Source: Flavobacteriales bacterium
Lineage (GTDB): Bacteria; Bacteroidota; Bacteroidia; Flavobacteriales_D; Parvicellaceae
DNA length: 23,382 nucleotides
Assembly: GCA_026993705.1 (NCBI GenBank)
Contig: JALWSJ010000378.1
Coordinates: forward strand, 1-23,382
Direction of reading: 5' to 3'
Position 1 is the first letter of the stretch. The number at the start of each line of letters is the position of its first letter. Both the position numbers and the translations under genes were made by a program. Shown here piece by piece: positions 7,323-15,900 of this stretch. Below the pieces are notes generated by a model. It worked only from the letters and a program-made list of their open reading frames with translations, did no database searches and had not been told where the DNA came from.

Positions 7323-8579
7323 ATGGCATCAAAAAAACGTGTAGTTATCACAGGAATGGGAGCATTAACTCCAATTGGGAATACTTTAAATGAATATTGG
7401 CAAAATTTAAAGGCGGGAGTCAGCGGAGCTGCCCCTATAACACATTTTGATGCGGAAAAATTCAAAACAAAATTCGCTTGCGAAGTAAAAAATTTTAACG
7501 TAACAGATTTTTTAGATAGAAAAGAAGCAAGAAAATTAGATGAATTTTCTCAATACGCACTAGTCAGCACGGCAGAAGCAATGAAAGATTCCGGTTTGGA
7601 CTTAAATCAAATTAAATTAGACAGAGCAGGGGTTATTTGGGGATCCGGTATTGGAGGTTTGACCACGTTTCAAAACGAATGTTTTAATTATGCAACAGGA
7701 GACGGAACACCACGATTTAATCCTTTCTTTATCCCTAAAATGATTGCCGATATCGCTGCCGGACATATTTCTATTAAATATGGGTTTAAAGGTCCTAATT
7801 ATGTAACGGTTTCAGCTTGTGCATCTTCAAATAATGCGTTAATAGATGCAGCAATGTATATCCAACTTGGGAAAACTGACGTAATGATAACAGGAGGCTC
7901 TGAAGCTGCCGTAAATATTGCAGGAATAGGAGGTTTTAACGCTATGCGTGCTCTATCAACTAGAAACGATTCGCCTGAAACCGCATCACGACCTTTTGAT
8001 AAAAATAGAGATGGTTTTGTTCTAGGTGAAGGAGCAGGAACGATTATTTTAGAAGAGTTGGAACATGCAAAAGCTAGAGGTGCTAAAATTTATGCAGAAG
8101 TAATAGGTGGTGGTTTAACAGCAGATGCTTATCATATTACAGCACCACATCCGGAAGGAGAAGGTGCTATAAAAGCAATGGTAAGTGCTTTAGATGACGC
8201 AGGAATAAACCCCGAAGAAGTTGATTATATCAATGTACACGGAACTTCCACTCCTTTAGGAGATATTGCAGAAATCAAAGCTATAAAATCTGTTTTTGGT
8301 GAGCATGCTTATAATTTGAATATCAGCTCAACTAAATCAATGACAGGGCATTTGCTGGGAGCAGCAGGAGCTATTGAAGCAATTGCCACTACAATGACAA
8401 TTGTAGATGGTGTAATTCCGCCAACAATAAACTTTGAAACAGAAGACGAGAATATCGATTACAAATTGAATTTGACACTCAATAAAGCTCAAGAGCGAAA
8501 TGTTGATGTTGCGATTAGTAATACCTTTGGTTTTGGAGGACATAATACATCTGTGATTTTAAAAAAGTATAACGATTAG
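7323..8579 (+). CDS. fabF: 3-oxoacyl-ACP synthase II (beta-ketoacyl-ACP synthase, KAS II)
   Basis: The 418-residue condensing enzyme extends acyl-ACP with malonyl-ACP in fatty-acid elongation. The Cys-His-His triad is visible: Cys166 in VSACASSNNAL, His306 in VHGTSTPLGD and His343 in KSMTGHLLGAAG. The N-terminus (KKRVVITGMGALTPIG) and the C-terminal SNTFGFGGHN segment are typical and the length is standard. It heads a fabF-rnc-rluD group: the rnc frame is already open through the fabF stop, and rnc and rluD overlap. The fabF-rnc pairing is common in Bacteroidota. Confidence 0.97.
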   Translation: MASKKRVVITGMGALTPIGNTLNEYWQNLKAGVSGAAPITHFDAEKFKTKFACEVKNFNVTDFLDRKEARKLDEFSQYALVSTAEAMKDSGLDLNQIKLDRAGVIWGSGIGGLTTFQNECFNYATGDGTPRFNPFFIPKMIADIAAGHISIKYGFKGPNYVTVSACASSNNALIDAAMYIQLGKTDVMITGGSEAAVNIAGIGGFNAMRALSTRNDSPETASRPFDKNRDGFVLGEGAGTIILEELEHAKARGAKIYAEVIGGGLTADAYHITAPHPEGEGAIKAMVSALDDAGINPEEVDYINVHGTSTPLGDIAEIKAIKSVFGEHAYNLNISSTKSMTGHLLGAAGAIEAIATTMTIVDGVIPPTINFETEDENIDYKLNLTLNKAQERNVDVAISNTFGFGGHNTSVILKKYND

Positions 8580-8622
8580 ATTTCTATTTTTTAATCGGGA
8601 AAAAAGTGGTCAGCACAAGGAA

Positions 8623-9297
8623 TTGTATGACTATTTAATCAATCGGTTTTCCGTAAAACCTAAGAATATAGAATTGTATGCTCTGGCGTTTCAACATAAA
8701 TCCGTAGCGAAAGTCAACGACAAAGGTTTTCGCCTTAGTAATGAAAGGTTAGAATTTCTCGGCGATTCGGTTATAGGAACTGTTGTGGCTGAATATGTTT
8801 ATAATGCCTATCCAAATAAATCCGAAGGTTTTCTTACTCAAATGCGTTCTCGAATTGTAAGTAGAGAAAGTTTGAATAGAATTGGAAAGAAAATCAACTT
8901 GATTGAGTTTATAAAATATAAACAAAACAAAGGAAGTGAACACGTTTCATTGTTAGGAAACGTTGTTGAATCTTTGGTGGGTGCTATGTATTTGGATTTA
9001 GGGTTCGACAAGACAAAAAAAGCCCTGGAAACCTCCATTTTATCAAAATATATAGATTTAAAAGTAGTGGAGGAAACCAATACAGATTACAAGAGTCAAT
9101 TATTAATTCACTGTCAGAAAAAACATCAATCTTTAGCCTTTAAAGAATTGAATAAAGCAAAAATAGAAGGGCAATTCTATTTTACGATGGGAGTAGAAAT
9201 TGACCATAAGATAGAAGCAAAAGCTACCGCAAAATCAAAACGAAAAGCAGAGCAGAAGGCCGCTAAAGAAGTTCTGGAAAAAATAAATCAGAAATGA
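8623..9297 (+). CDS. rnc: Ribonuclease III
   Basis: This double-strand-specific endonuclease processes rRNA precursors and structured mRNAs. The signature NERLEFLGDSVIGTVVAEY lies near residues 40-58, a second acidic site is in GNVVESLVGAMYLDLG, and a C-terminal dsRNA-binding domain ends in KSKRKAEQKAAKEVLEKI. The start given is a TTG (224 residues), the first standard start codon in the frame. The same frame is open back to 8563 and reads IRFLFFNREKSGQHKEL before it, which looks like a natural RNase III N-terminus. Translation may therefore begin at a non-standard ATT at 8575, overlapping the fabF stop. The gene ends in an ATGA overlap with rluD. Confidence 0.9.
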   Translation: MYDYLINRFSVKPKNIELYALAFQHKSVAKVNDKGFRLSNERLEFLGDSVIGTVVAEYVYNAYPNKSEGFLTQMRSRIVSRESLNRIGKKINLIEFIKYKQNKGSEHVSLLGNVVESLVGAMYLDLGFDKTKKALETSILSKYIDLKVVEETNTDYKSQLLIHCQKKHQSLAFKELNKAKIEGQFYFTMGVEIDHKIEAKATAKSKRKAEQKAAKEVLEKINQK

Positions 9298-10322
9298 GTA
9301 CTGAAAACAAAGAACAAGAAGAAGAACTTTTCGAACACTACAAGATAATTGCAGATAAAGGACAAGAACCATTACGAATAGATAGGTTCTTGATGGATAG
9401 AATACCTAATAGATCTAGAAATAAATTGCAAGTAGCAGCACGTAACGGAAATATTTTGGTGAACGGTAAAACGGTTAAATCTAACTATAAAGTAAAACCG
9501 GATGATGAAATATCTATTGTTTTGCCTTACCCTGTTCGTAATCTTGAGTTAATACCGGAAAATATTCCACTGAATATTGTTTATGAGGATGATGATGTAA
9601 TTGTTATCAATAAAGAAGCGGGAATGGTTGTTCATCCGGGGTTTGGAAATTACACCGGAACTTTAGTAAACGCGTTGGTTTATCATTTTGATAATCTACC
9701 TTCATTGCCCAATAATTATTTTGGAAGACCGGGATTAGTCCATCGTTTGGATAAAAATACGTCGGGAATAATGGTTGTGGCTAAAACCGAAGATGCGTTA
9801 ACTCATTTAGCTAAACAATTTTTTGACAGAACAACGCAGCGTCGATATCAAGCCTTGGTTTGGGGTGATTTTGACGAGGACGAAGGAACAATTACGGGAA
9901 ATTTAGCAAGGTCATTAAAGAATCGAAAGATAATGGATGTTTTCGATGATTCGGAAATTGGGAAACACGCTGTAACACATTATAAAGTCTTGGAACGCTT
10001 TGGTTATACAACACTGGTTGAATGTAAACTGGAAACAGGGAGAACACATCAAATCAGGGTGCATATGAAACATATTAAACACCCTTTATTCAATGATATT
10101 GAATATGGAGGAGATAGAATCCTTAAAGGAACGGTATATACAAAATATAAACAATTTGTTGAAAATTGTTTTTCTGTTTTGCCTCGTCAGGCCTTACACG
10201 CCAAATCATTAGGTTTTGAGCATCCACGAACCGGAGAATGGATGCAGTTTGAATCCAATTTGCCCGAAGATATGGCAAAAGGAATAGAGAAATGGAGAAA
10301 TTATAGTAAGACTAAAAAGTAG
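9294..10322 (+). CDS. rluD: 23S rRNA pseudouridine synthase, RluA/RluD family
   Basis: The 342-residue protein has an N-terminal S4 RNA-binding domain (about residues 25-85, RIDRFLMDRIPNRSRNKLQ) and a pseudouridine synthase domain. The catalytic aspartate lies in HRLDKNTSGIMVVAKT near residue 155. An LVECKLETGRTHQIRVHM motif and a C-terminal RQALHAKSLGFEHP block follow. This layout fits RluD, which modifies helix 69 of 23S rRNA, but RluC-type specificity cannot be excluded. It overlaps rnc by 4 nt (ATGA). Downstream is a perfect 17-bp hairpin made from the ends of the dispersed repeat. Confidence 0.88.
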   Translation: MSTENKEQEEELFEHYKIIADKGQEPLRIDRFLMDRIPNRSRNKLQVAARNGNILVNGKTVKSNYKVKPDDEISIVLPYPVRNLELIPENIPLNIVYEDDDVIVINKEAGMVVHPGFGNYTGTLVNALVYHFDNLPSLPNNYFGRPGLVHRLDKNTSGIMVVAKTEDALTHLAKQFFDRTTQRRYQALVWGDFDEDEGTITGNLARSLKNRKIMDVFDDSEIGKHAVTHYKVLERFGYTTLVECKLETGRTHQIRVHMKHIKHPLFNDIEYGGDRILKGTVYTKYKQFVENCFSVLPRQALHAKSLGFEHPRTGEWMQFESNLPEDMAKGIEKWRNYSKTKK

Positions 10323-10367
10323 TTTTATTATTGTGTAAGGAGTTAAAATTTAATTTCTTACTGCTGA

Positions 10368-10425
10368 TTCAACTGCGTTAGGGATAGAATCCCTAACGCA
10401 GTTGAAATAAGAACAAAAAAAGTGA
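10368..10425 (+). repeat. Repeat remnant: head-to-head foldback ends forming a perfect hairpin
   Basis: TTCAACTGCGTTAGGGA (10368-10384) pairs perfectly with 10390-10406 around the loop TAGAA. These are the two end sequences of the dispersed foldback unit, GCGTTAGGGAT and ATCCCTAACGC, meeting with AGA between. Sequence after the hairpin (10406-10435) still resembles the left arm of the units, with ATAAG, CAAA and TAGT..TTCTT in the same order. It sits between rluD and the tyrS promoter and could act as an rluD transcript end, although no T-run follows. Confidence 0.75.
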
Positions 10426-10459
10426 ATCTAGTTTCTTTACACAATACACAAGTTCCCCC

Positions 10460-10489
10460 TTGTAACTTCGTTATTTTTTCGCACTTTTG
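10460..10489 (+). promoter_or_regulatory. Predicted tyrS promoter (Bacteroidota -33/-7 type)
   Basis: TTG at 10460-10462 and CACTTTTG at 10482-10489 are 19 nt apart, with one mismatch to TAnnTTTG. Transcription would begin near 10496, about 15 nt before the tyrS ATG. This argues that tyrS starts at the ATG at 10511 and not at an in-frame TTG at 10487 that lies inside the -7 box. Confidence 0.6.
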
Positions 10490-10510
10490 CAACTCAAAAT
10501 TAACTCAGGA

Positions 10511-11791
10511 ATGAATTTCATAGAAGAATTACAATGGAGAGGGATGATTCACGACATCATGCCCGGAACAGAAGACGAGTTCAAAAAAGGAATTACCACC
10601 GCTTATATCGGTTTCGATCCGACCAGCGACTCTTTACATATTGGTAGCTTGGTGCAAATTATGATACTTGTTCATCTTCAAAAATCAGGGCATAAACCCA
10701 TTGCTCTTATAGGGGGAGCAACAGGAATGGTGGGCGATCCTTCCGGTAAATCTACCGAAAGAAATTTATTGGACGAAGAGACGCTAAACAAAAACATAAA
10801 AGGAATAAAAAAACAACTATCTAAATTCTTAGATTTTAAAAGTGGCGAAAATTCTGCGGAATTAGTCAACAATTACGATTGGTTTAAAGAGTTTGACTTC
10901 CTATCCTTTATACGAGATGTAGGAAAACACATTACGGTTAATTATATGATGACCAAAGATTCTGTCAAATCAAGACTGGAAACAGGGCTTTCGTTTACAG
11001 AATTTTCTTACCAACTCATACAAGGATACGATTTTCTTTGGCTCTATCAAAACAAAAACTGTAAGGTACAATTAGGAGGTTCCGATCAATGGGGAAATAT
11101 CGTAACCGGAACAGAATTAATCAGAAGAAAAGCACAAGGTGAAGCATTTGCCGTTACTACTCCCTTGATAAAAAAAGCAGACGGAACAAAATTCGGCAAA
11201 ACCGCAGGAGGAAATGTTTGGTTAGACAAAACAAAAACATCACCTTACAAATTTTACCAATATTGGATAAATTCCACTGATGTAGATGTGGCAAAATACA
11301 TTCGTATCTTTACCTTAAAAACACAAGAAGAAATTAAAGCATTGGAAGAAGAACACGCTAAAGCTCCTCACCTCAGACTTTTGCAAAAAGAATTGGCCAA
11401 AGAAGTAACAATAAGAGTACATTCAGTAGAAGACTATGAGGCAGCGGTAGAGGCTTCAAACATTCTATTTAAAAAAGGAACTGAAGCTGTAGAAAGTTTA
11501 AAAGCACTAGACGAACAAACATTTAAAGACATATTTGAAGGCGTTCCTCAAGCTCAGGTACCCAAAGAAAAACTAAACGATGAACTAGAAATAATTAATC
11601 TATTGGTAGCCGAATCAGGTTTTTTAAAATCCAATGGTGAAGCCAGACGAGCGTTAAAAGAAAATTCCATCTCTATAAATAAAGAAAAAGTGATGGAAAA
11701 TAAGCAAATTACAGCAAGTGATTTAATCAACGATAAGTATCTATTATTACAACGAGGTAAGAGAAATTATTTTGTCGTACAATTTATTTAA
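10511..11791 (+). CDS. tyrS: Tyrosyl-tRNA synthetase
   Basis: The 426-residue class I synthetase charges tRNA-Tyr. The HIGH-type motif is in GFDPTSDSLHIGSLV and the KMSKS-type loop is KFGKTAGG, as in bacterial TyrRS. The tyrosine pocket segment QGYDFLWLYQ and QLGGSDQWGN are present. A C-terminal S4-like domain (about residues 355-426) binds tRNA. The ATG at 10511 gives the usual start MNFIEELQWRGM; an upstream in-frame TTG is excluded by the promoter position. I see no clear terminator downstream. Confidence 0.97.
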   Translation: MNFIEELQWRGMIHDIMPGTEDEFKKGITTAYIGFDPTSDSLHIGSLVQIMILVHLQKSGHKPIALIGGATGMVGDPSGKSTERNLLDEETLNKNIKGIKKQLSKFLDFKSGENSAELVNNYDWFKEFDFLSFIRDVGKHITVNYMMTKDSVKSRLETGLSFTEFSYQLIQGYDFLWLYQNKNCKVQLGGSDQWGNIVTGTELIRRKAQGEAFAVTTPLIKKADGTKFGKTAGGNVWLDKTKTSPYKFYQYWINSTDVDVAKYIRIFTLKTQEEIKALEEEHAKAPHLRLLQKELAKEVTIRVHSVEDYEAAVEASNILFKKGTEAVESLKALDEQTFKDIFEGVPQAQVPKEKLNDELEIINLLVAESGFLKSNGEARRALKENSISINKEKVMENKQITASDLINDKYLLLQRGKRNYFVVQFI

Positions 11792-11800
11792 CCCGTCTTT

Positions 11801-11830
11801 TTGCTTTGTCAATAAATAGTTATATTTTTG
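11801..11830 (+). promoter_or_regulatory. Predicted promoter for the PUR-alpha-like gene
   Basis: TTG at 11801-11803 and a perfect TATTTTTG at 11823-11830 are separated by 19 nt, a full match to the Bacteroidota pattern. Transcription from about 11838 would give a leader of about 170 nt. Two more perfect -7 boxes, TAGTTTTG (11871-11878) and TACTTTTG (11880-11887), lie downstream but lack a TTG at the right distance. Confidence 0.6.
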
Positions 11831-12009
11831 TTAAAACAATTATATTTAATAAGTTAAGTTTATTTATTTTTAGTTTTGTTACTTTTGAGATGAGAACGTC
11901 CTTTTAGCATGAATGTAAAATACATTATTTTATAAATCGCTATTACGATTTTCGCTATGGATTTATCAAACTTAACTTAAAAAGAAACTACCATTAAACA
12001 AATAAAAAA

Positions 12010-12366
12010 ATGAGAGACGGAAAAGAGAATTATCGAGATGAAATTTATTCGTTACCGGTGAGAGCAGGAAAAAGAACTTACTTTTTTGACGTAAAGGCTA
12101 CTAGAGGTAATGATTTGTATTTAACCATTACGGAAAGTAAAAAGAAGTATAACGAAGACGGTACTTTCTATTTTGAGAAACATAAAATCTTTTTATATAA
12201 AGAAGACTTTGAAAAATTCTCGGATGGATTGAGTGATGCTATTGCAAAAATAGAAGAGCTGAAAGCTAGTGGAGAATACACAGTAAAAGACGGCGAGGGT
12301 TACGAAAGAAGAAATTATAATAACGATGGCTATTCTTCTGATGTCAACTTTGACAACTTGGATTAA
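12010..12366 (+). CDS. PUR-alpha-like nucleic-acid-binding protein (DUF3276)
   Basis: The 118-residue protein matches the bacterial PUR-alpha/DUF3276 family in its RAGKRTYFFDVKATRGNDLYLTITESKK core and its EKHKIFLYKEDFEKFSDGL segment. That pattern is the beta-beta-beta-beta-alpha PUR repeat. Such proteins bind single-stranded DNA or RNA, and the Borrelia member BpuR binds RNA and DNA. The C-terminal 25 residues are Tyr/Asn/Asp-rich and likely disordered. It stands alone between tyrS and a convergent gene, has a strong predicted promoter with a long leader, and ends at a bidirectional terminator. Confidence 0.85.
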   Translation: MRDGKENYRDEIYSLPVRAGKRTYFFDVKATRGNDLYLTITESKKKYNEDGTFYFEKHKIFLYKEDFEKFSDGLSDAIAKIEELKASGEYTVKDGEGYERRNYNNDGYSSDVNFDNLD

Positions 12367-12390
12367 CTTTAGTTTACTAAAGCAATCACA

Positions 12391-12427
12391 AAAAAAAGCA
12401 ACTTATATACCATAAGTTGCTTTTTTT
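12391..12427. terminator. Bidirectional terminator between the convergent PUR and RsbW-like genes
   Basis: A perfect 16-bp stem pairs 12391-12406 with 12412-12427 around a 5-nt loop. Seven A residues on the left and seven T residues on the right give a T-run in both directions. It starts 24 nt after the PUR stop and ends 3 nt from the end of the minus-strand gene. Confidence 0.93.
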
Positions 12428-12430
12428 ATT

Positions 12431-12856
12431 TTAATTATTTAAAATATGGAAAGTTAATTCTACCGTTTTGCCGTTGTTCTCAAAATTAATCTCATCGGCT
12501 AAGTTTTTCATTAAAAAAATACCACGTCCGTTTGGCACGTCTATATTTTCCGGACTTGTAGGGTCGGGTAAATTATAGAAGTTAAACCCCTTCCCCTCAT
12601 CTTCTACTTTAAAAGTAATTTTGTGATCTTCGTGTGTACAACTTACTGTTGTGTTTTTATTGGGGTCTAGTTTATTTCCGTGATGTATGGCATTATTTAC
12701 TGCTTCAGTTAAAGCAATAAGGATGTTTCCGTAATTTTCACCTTGTAAATTCAATTCATCACACACATTATCAACCAGTTTTTCAACCAAATGTACATTA
12801 TCAGCTTGTGAAGGGAATTTTATTTTTTGTTCGTAGGAAAGTAATTCTGTTGGCAT
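12431..12856 (-). CDS. RsbW/SpoIIAB-like ATP-binding protein (HATPase_c_2)
   Basis: The 141-residue protein is a single GHKL ATPase domain like the anti-sigma/serine kinases RsbW and SpoIIAB. The N box is EAVNNAIHHGN (residues 51-61), G1 is DEGKGF (86-91) and G2 is GRGIFLMK (110-117). In Firmicutes such proteins bind sigma factors and phosphorylate an STAS antagonist. No sigma factor or STAS gene is in the window, so the partner is unknown. It starts 55 nt after DUF4175 on the same strand and is probably co-transcribed with it; this pair recurs in Bacteroidota genomes to my knowledge. Confidence 0.85.
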   Translation of the reverse strand: MPTELLSYEQKIKFPSQADNVHLVEKLVDNVCDELNLQGENYGNILIALTEAVNNAIHHGNKLDPNKNTTVSCTHEDHKITFKVEDEGKGFNFYNLPDPTSPENIDVPNGRGIFLMKNLADEINFENNGKTVELTFHILNN

Positions 12857-12911
12857 AAGCTCTTAGTTTTTTGTCCCTGTAAACAAAATATCACTAAACG
12901 AAATCATTGGT

Positions 12912-15900
12912 TTATTTTTCAATTCGTTCAAAATATTCGTTTACTTTGTTTCTATAATAAGGTTTTAGCGAGGGAGGAATAGTCTTCAACAATTCTATCT
13001 CTTTCTCTTTTCGCTTCTTATACTCATTATATTGCGTAGGGTTACTAAATTTTTGATTTTTTGCTTCATTACTTTTCCTTTTTTTATCAAACTCTTGTTC
13101 TCGCATTGCTTTTTCATGATCTAAAAGACGTATGGTTATCTCTTGTTGACGACGAAGTGTCTCAGGAGTTAACCGTTTATTGATTAAATCCTCCTCCACT
13201 TTTTCCATATCTTTCGCAATTTGTTTTAACCCGTTTCCTTTGCCGGAACCGTCCTCATTCATTTTTCTGGATAAATCTTGTATTTGCTTACGCAAAGCTG
13301 CCTGTTGAGCCGCCATTTGTGCAAATTGTTTACTACTTGGTTGCCCGCCTTTACCCGGCATTCCGTTTTCACCTGGTTTTCCTTGTTGTCCTTTTCCTGA
13401 TTTATCGCCCGGTTTCTTCCCTCCGGCTTTCTTCCCTTTTTCCATCGCTTCTTTCATTTTCTTCAACTGCTCCTCCATTTTCTTTTTTAAGCTCTTCATA
13501 CTTTGTGGAGAAGGTTTGCCTTGGCCGTTTCCTCCGGGCTTGTTACAACTACCGCTTCCCGGCATCTTACTTTTTGCTTGTTGTTGCATTTGTTGAAGTG
13601 CTTCATCAAAAAGCAAAGCTAAATTATTTGCGGAAGTCATTGTGTATTGTTGGGAAGCTGTAGCTTGACGCGTTTTTCTATCTCCAATATACTTTATAGA
13701 TTGGTCAATGCTTCTTTTCATTTCGGTAACTTCCTTATTTATATAAGGACTCAATTGTACCACTCTTTTACTCAAGGCAAACAGAGAATCTTCCAACAAT
13801 TGAGCATCATCTTTCAGTTTGTGTTGCTCTTGTCCTAATTGTACGTAGCGAGGATCTTTATAATTTACACTTTTTAATTCTTTCATAATCGCCTCCTGAT
13901 CAAAAGAAAATGTGATTAAATTTTCTAACAATTGTTTCAACGCCTGCATATCTTCTTCCGTCTGTTCTTCTTGTTCCTGTGCTTGCATAGCTTCCATTTG
14001 TTGTGCCAAAGCCTTCATTTTCTCGGAAGCTGATTTTTGCATTTTAGACGCCTTACTGTTTTTCTTTTTCCCTAATTCTTCTTGACTCTGTTGTTGGTCT
14101 TTATCTATGCTTTGTTCTTGTTCATCTGTATCTCCCAACTCGTGTTTGTTTTCCAGTTCTTCGTTAAGTTTTTCCAACTCGTCCATTTCTTGTTGAACCT
14201 TGTCAAATTCTTTGTTTAGTTGTTCTTGCTCTTTATTTAATTCAAAATTAGACTTCTCTTTATTCTTTGTCTTCTCGGCTAATTCTTCTTGTTTTTTAGA
14301 AAGCTCGTTTAATCTATCGGTTATGTTTTCTAATTTTTGTTCAAATTCCAGCTGCTTAAATTGTTCCAAAGCCCGGTCTAACTCTTTTAGAGCCTCATCA
14401 TTGTTCATTTCAATCTCGTCCATTTTCTCCAATAGATCTTCTTTATTCATTTCTTCCATCAGCTTTTGAAGTTCTTCATACATTTTCTTCATTTCATCCG
14501 TCATCAACTCATCGAACAGTTTATTCAGCATTTCTTGTTTTTCAAGTATTTCTTTTTCTTGTTCCGATAGCTGATTTTGTTCAAATTGATTCAATTGATT
14601 TTGCTGTTGAATGTTCTGTAACTTGTTTTGCAACTCTTGTTCGTGTTCTAAAAACTGTTGTAAACGACTTTTGTCCTGCCAATCGGGATTAGCTTTCTCC
14701 AAAAGATTCCTTTTGATGTCTTTCAATTCTTTCTTTAAGTCCTGAACTTCTTTTAAACTTTCATCCAACTCCTTTTTTATTTCTTCATTGTTTTGGTCTG
14801 CTTTATCTGCCAATTCATCTACGGTAGGGACTTTATATACTTTCGTCATTGTACGGGCTGACTTATAGCCGTGTATAGGGTCATTGTCCCATACTTGAAA
14901 ATAATATTCTACCTGCGTGCCCGGTTTTAAATCAAGCGTGGTAAAATCAATGTAATGAAAAAACTTATCCTTGTTATATTTTTTGGTAACAGGAATGTTG
15001 TTTACAACATACTTTCCTTTTTGGTTATCGTCTGAGGCTCTGTACTTAAACTGTAATTTAGTAAATCCATAATCATCGCTGACTGCACCACTGAAATAGC
15101 GGATGAACGGATTAACGGAATCTTTAGATTCTTCTGTAACAATTGTCGGCACATGGTCTTTTATTGCTGTTACATAATAAGTTATGGAGTCCTTACCTTT
15201 TGTAAATTCGTTTTCGGTGACGAGTGTATAGTTTATATTTTTTGTTACTTCTTTTTCCCAAACAAAAGAGTTATTTTGAAAAGGCTTGATTTCTTCTGTT
15301 GTATCAGCAAGATTAGCAAACAGATGCTTGGTATTCTTTGTTTGAAATTTCCATTTGACTTTTGTCCCTTCAGGTACGACCAAATCACCGATATTTTCTA
15401 TTGTTTTATTTCCTTGTTGTGTATATTTGGGGTATTGTAATTCAACTTCAAAAGAAAGTAAGGTTGGGTTAGGAATTGTTTTTAGCGTGTATGTTTTAGA
15501 TTGAAAGCCTTCGGCAGAGAAATAAAAAGATTGTTCTTTTTGGACATTTCTAAAAACATAGGAATAGTTTGTGTTATCCGTTTTATTCAATCGTTGTTTT
15601 TTTCCATTAACAACAACAAAAACCGTTTGTGGCACAAAATCACCATTTACACTAAGATTAAGCGTGAAATCCTCATTTTCTACAACCGCGAGTTTACTGT
15701 TGTCTATCATAAATTGAAAGGGGGAAACCTTTTCAATACTTTCGTTATGGTGTATGATTCTTGTAGTACTTTCGGTAATAATTTTAGAGTTCCAGAGAGC
15801 GACACCCAAAAACAAGAAAAAAGGAAAAACTAAGTATTTTAAATATTTTTTATTTTCAGAGAAATCAACAGCGGCGGAAAAAGGAACAGGTTCCAATTCA

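Noticed and set aside
10487..10510. TTG at 10487 as the tyrS start.
   Set aside because: It overlaps the predicted -7 box, and the ATG at 10511 gives the family N-terminus.
13319..13663. 114-codon + strand ORF opposite the DUF4175 gene.
   Set aside because: Antisense shadow of the Gly/Lys/Pro-rich region of DUF4175; no start context or similarity that I recognise.
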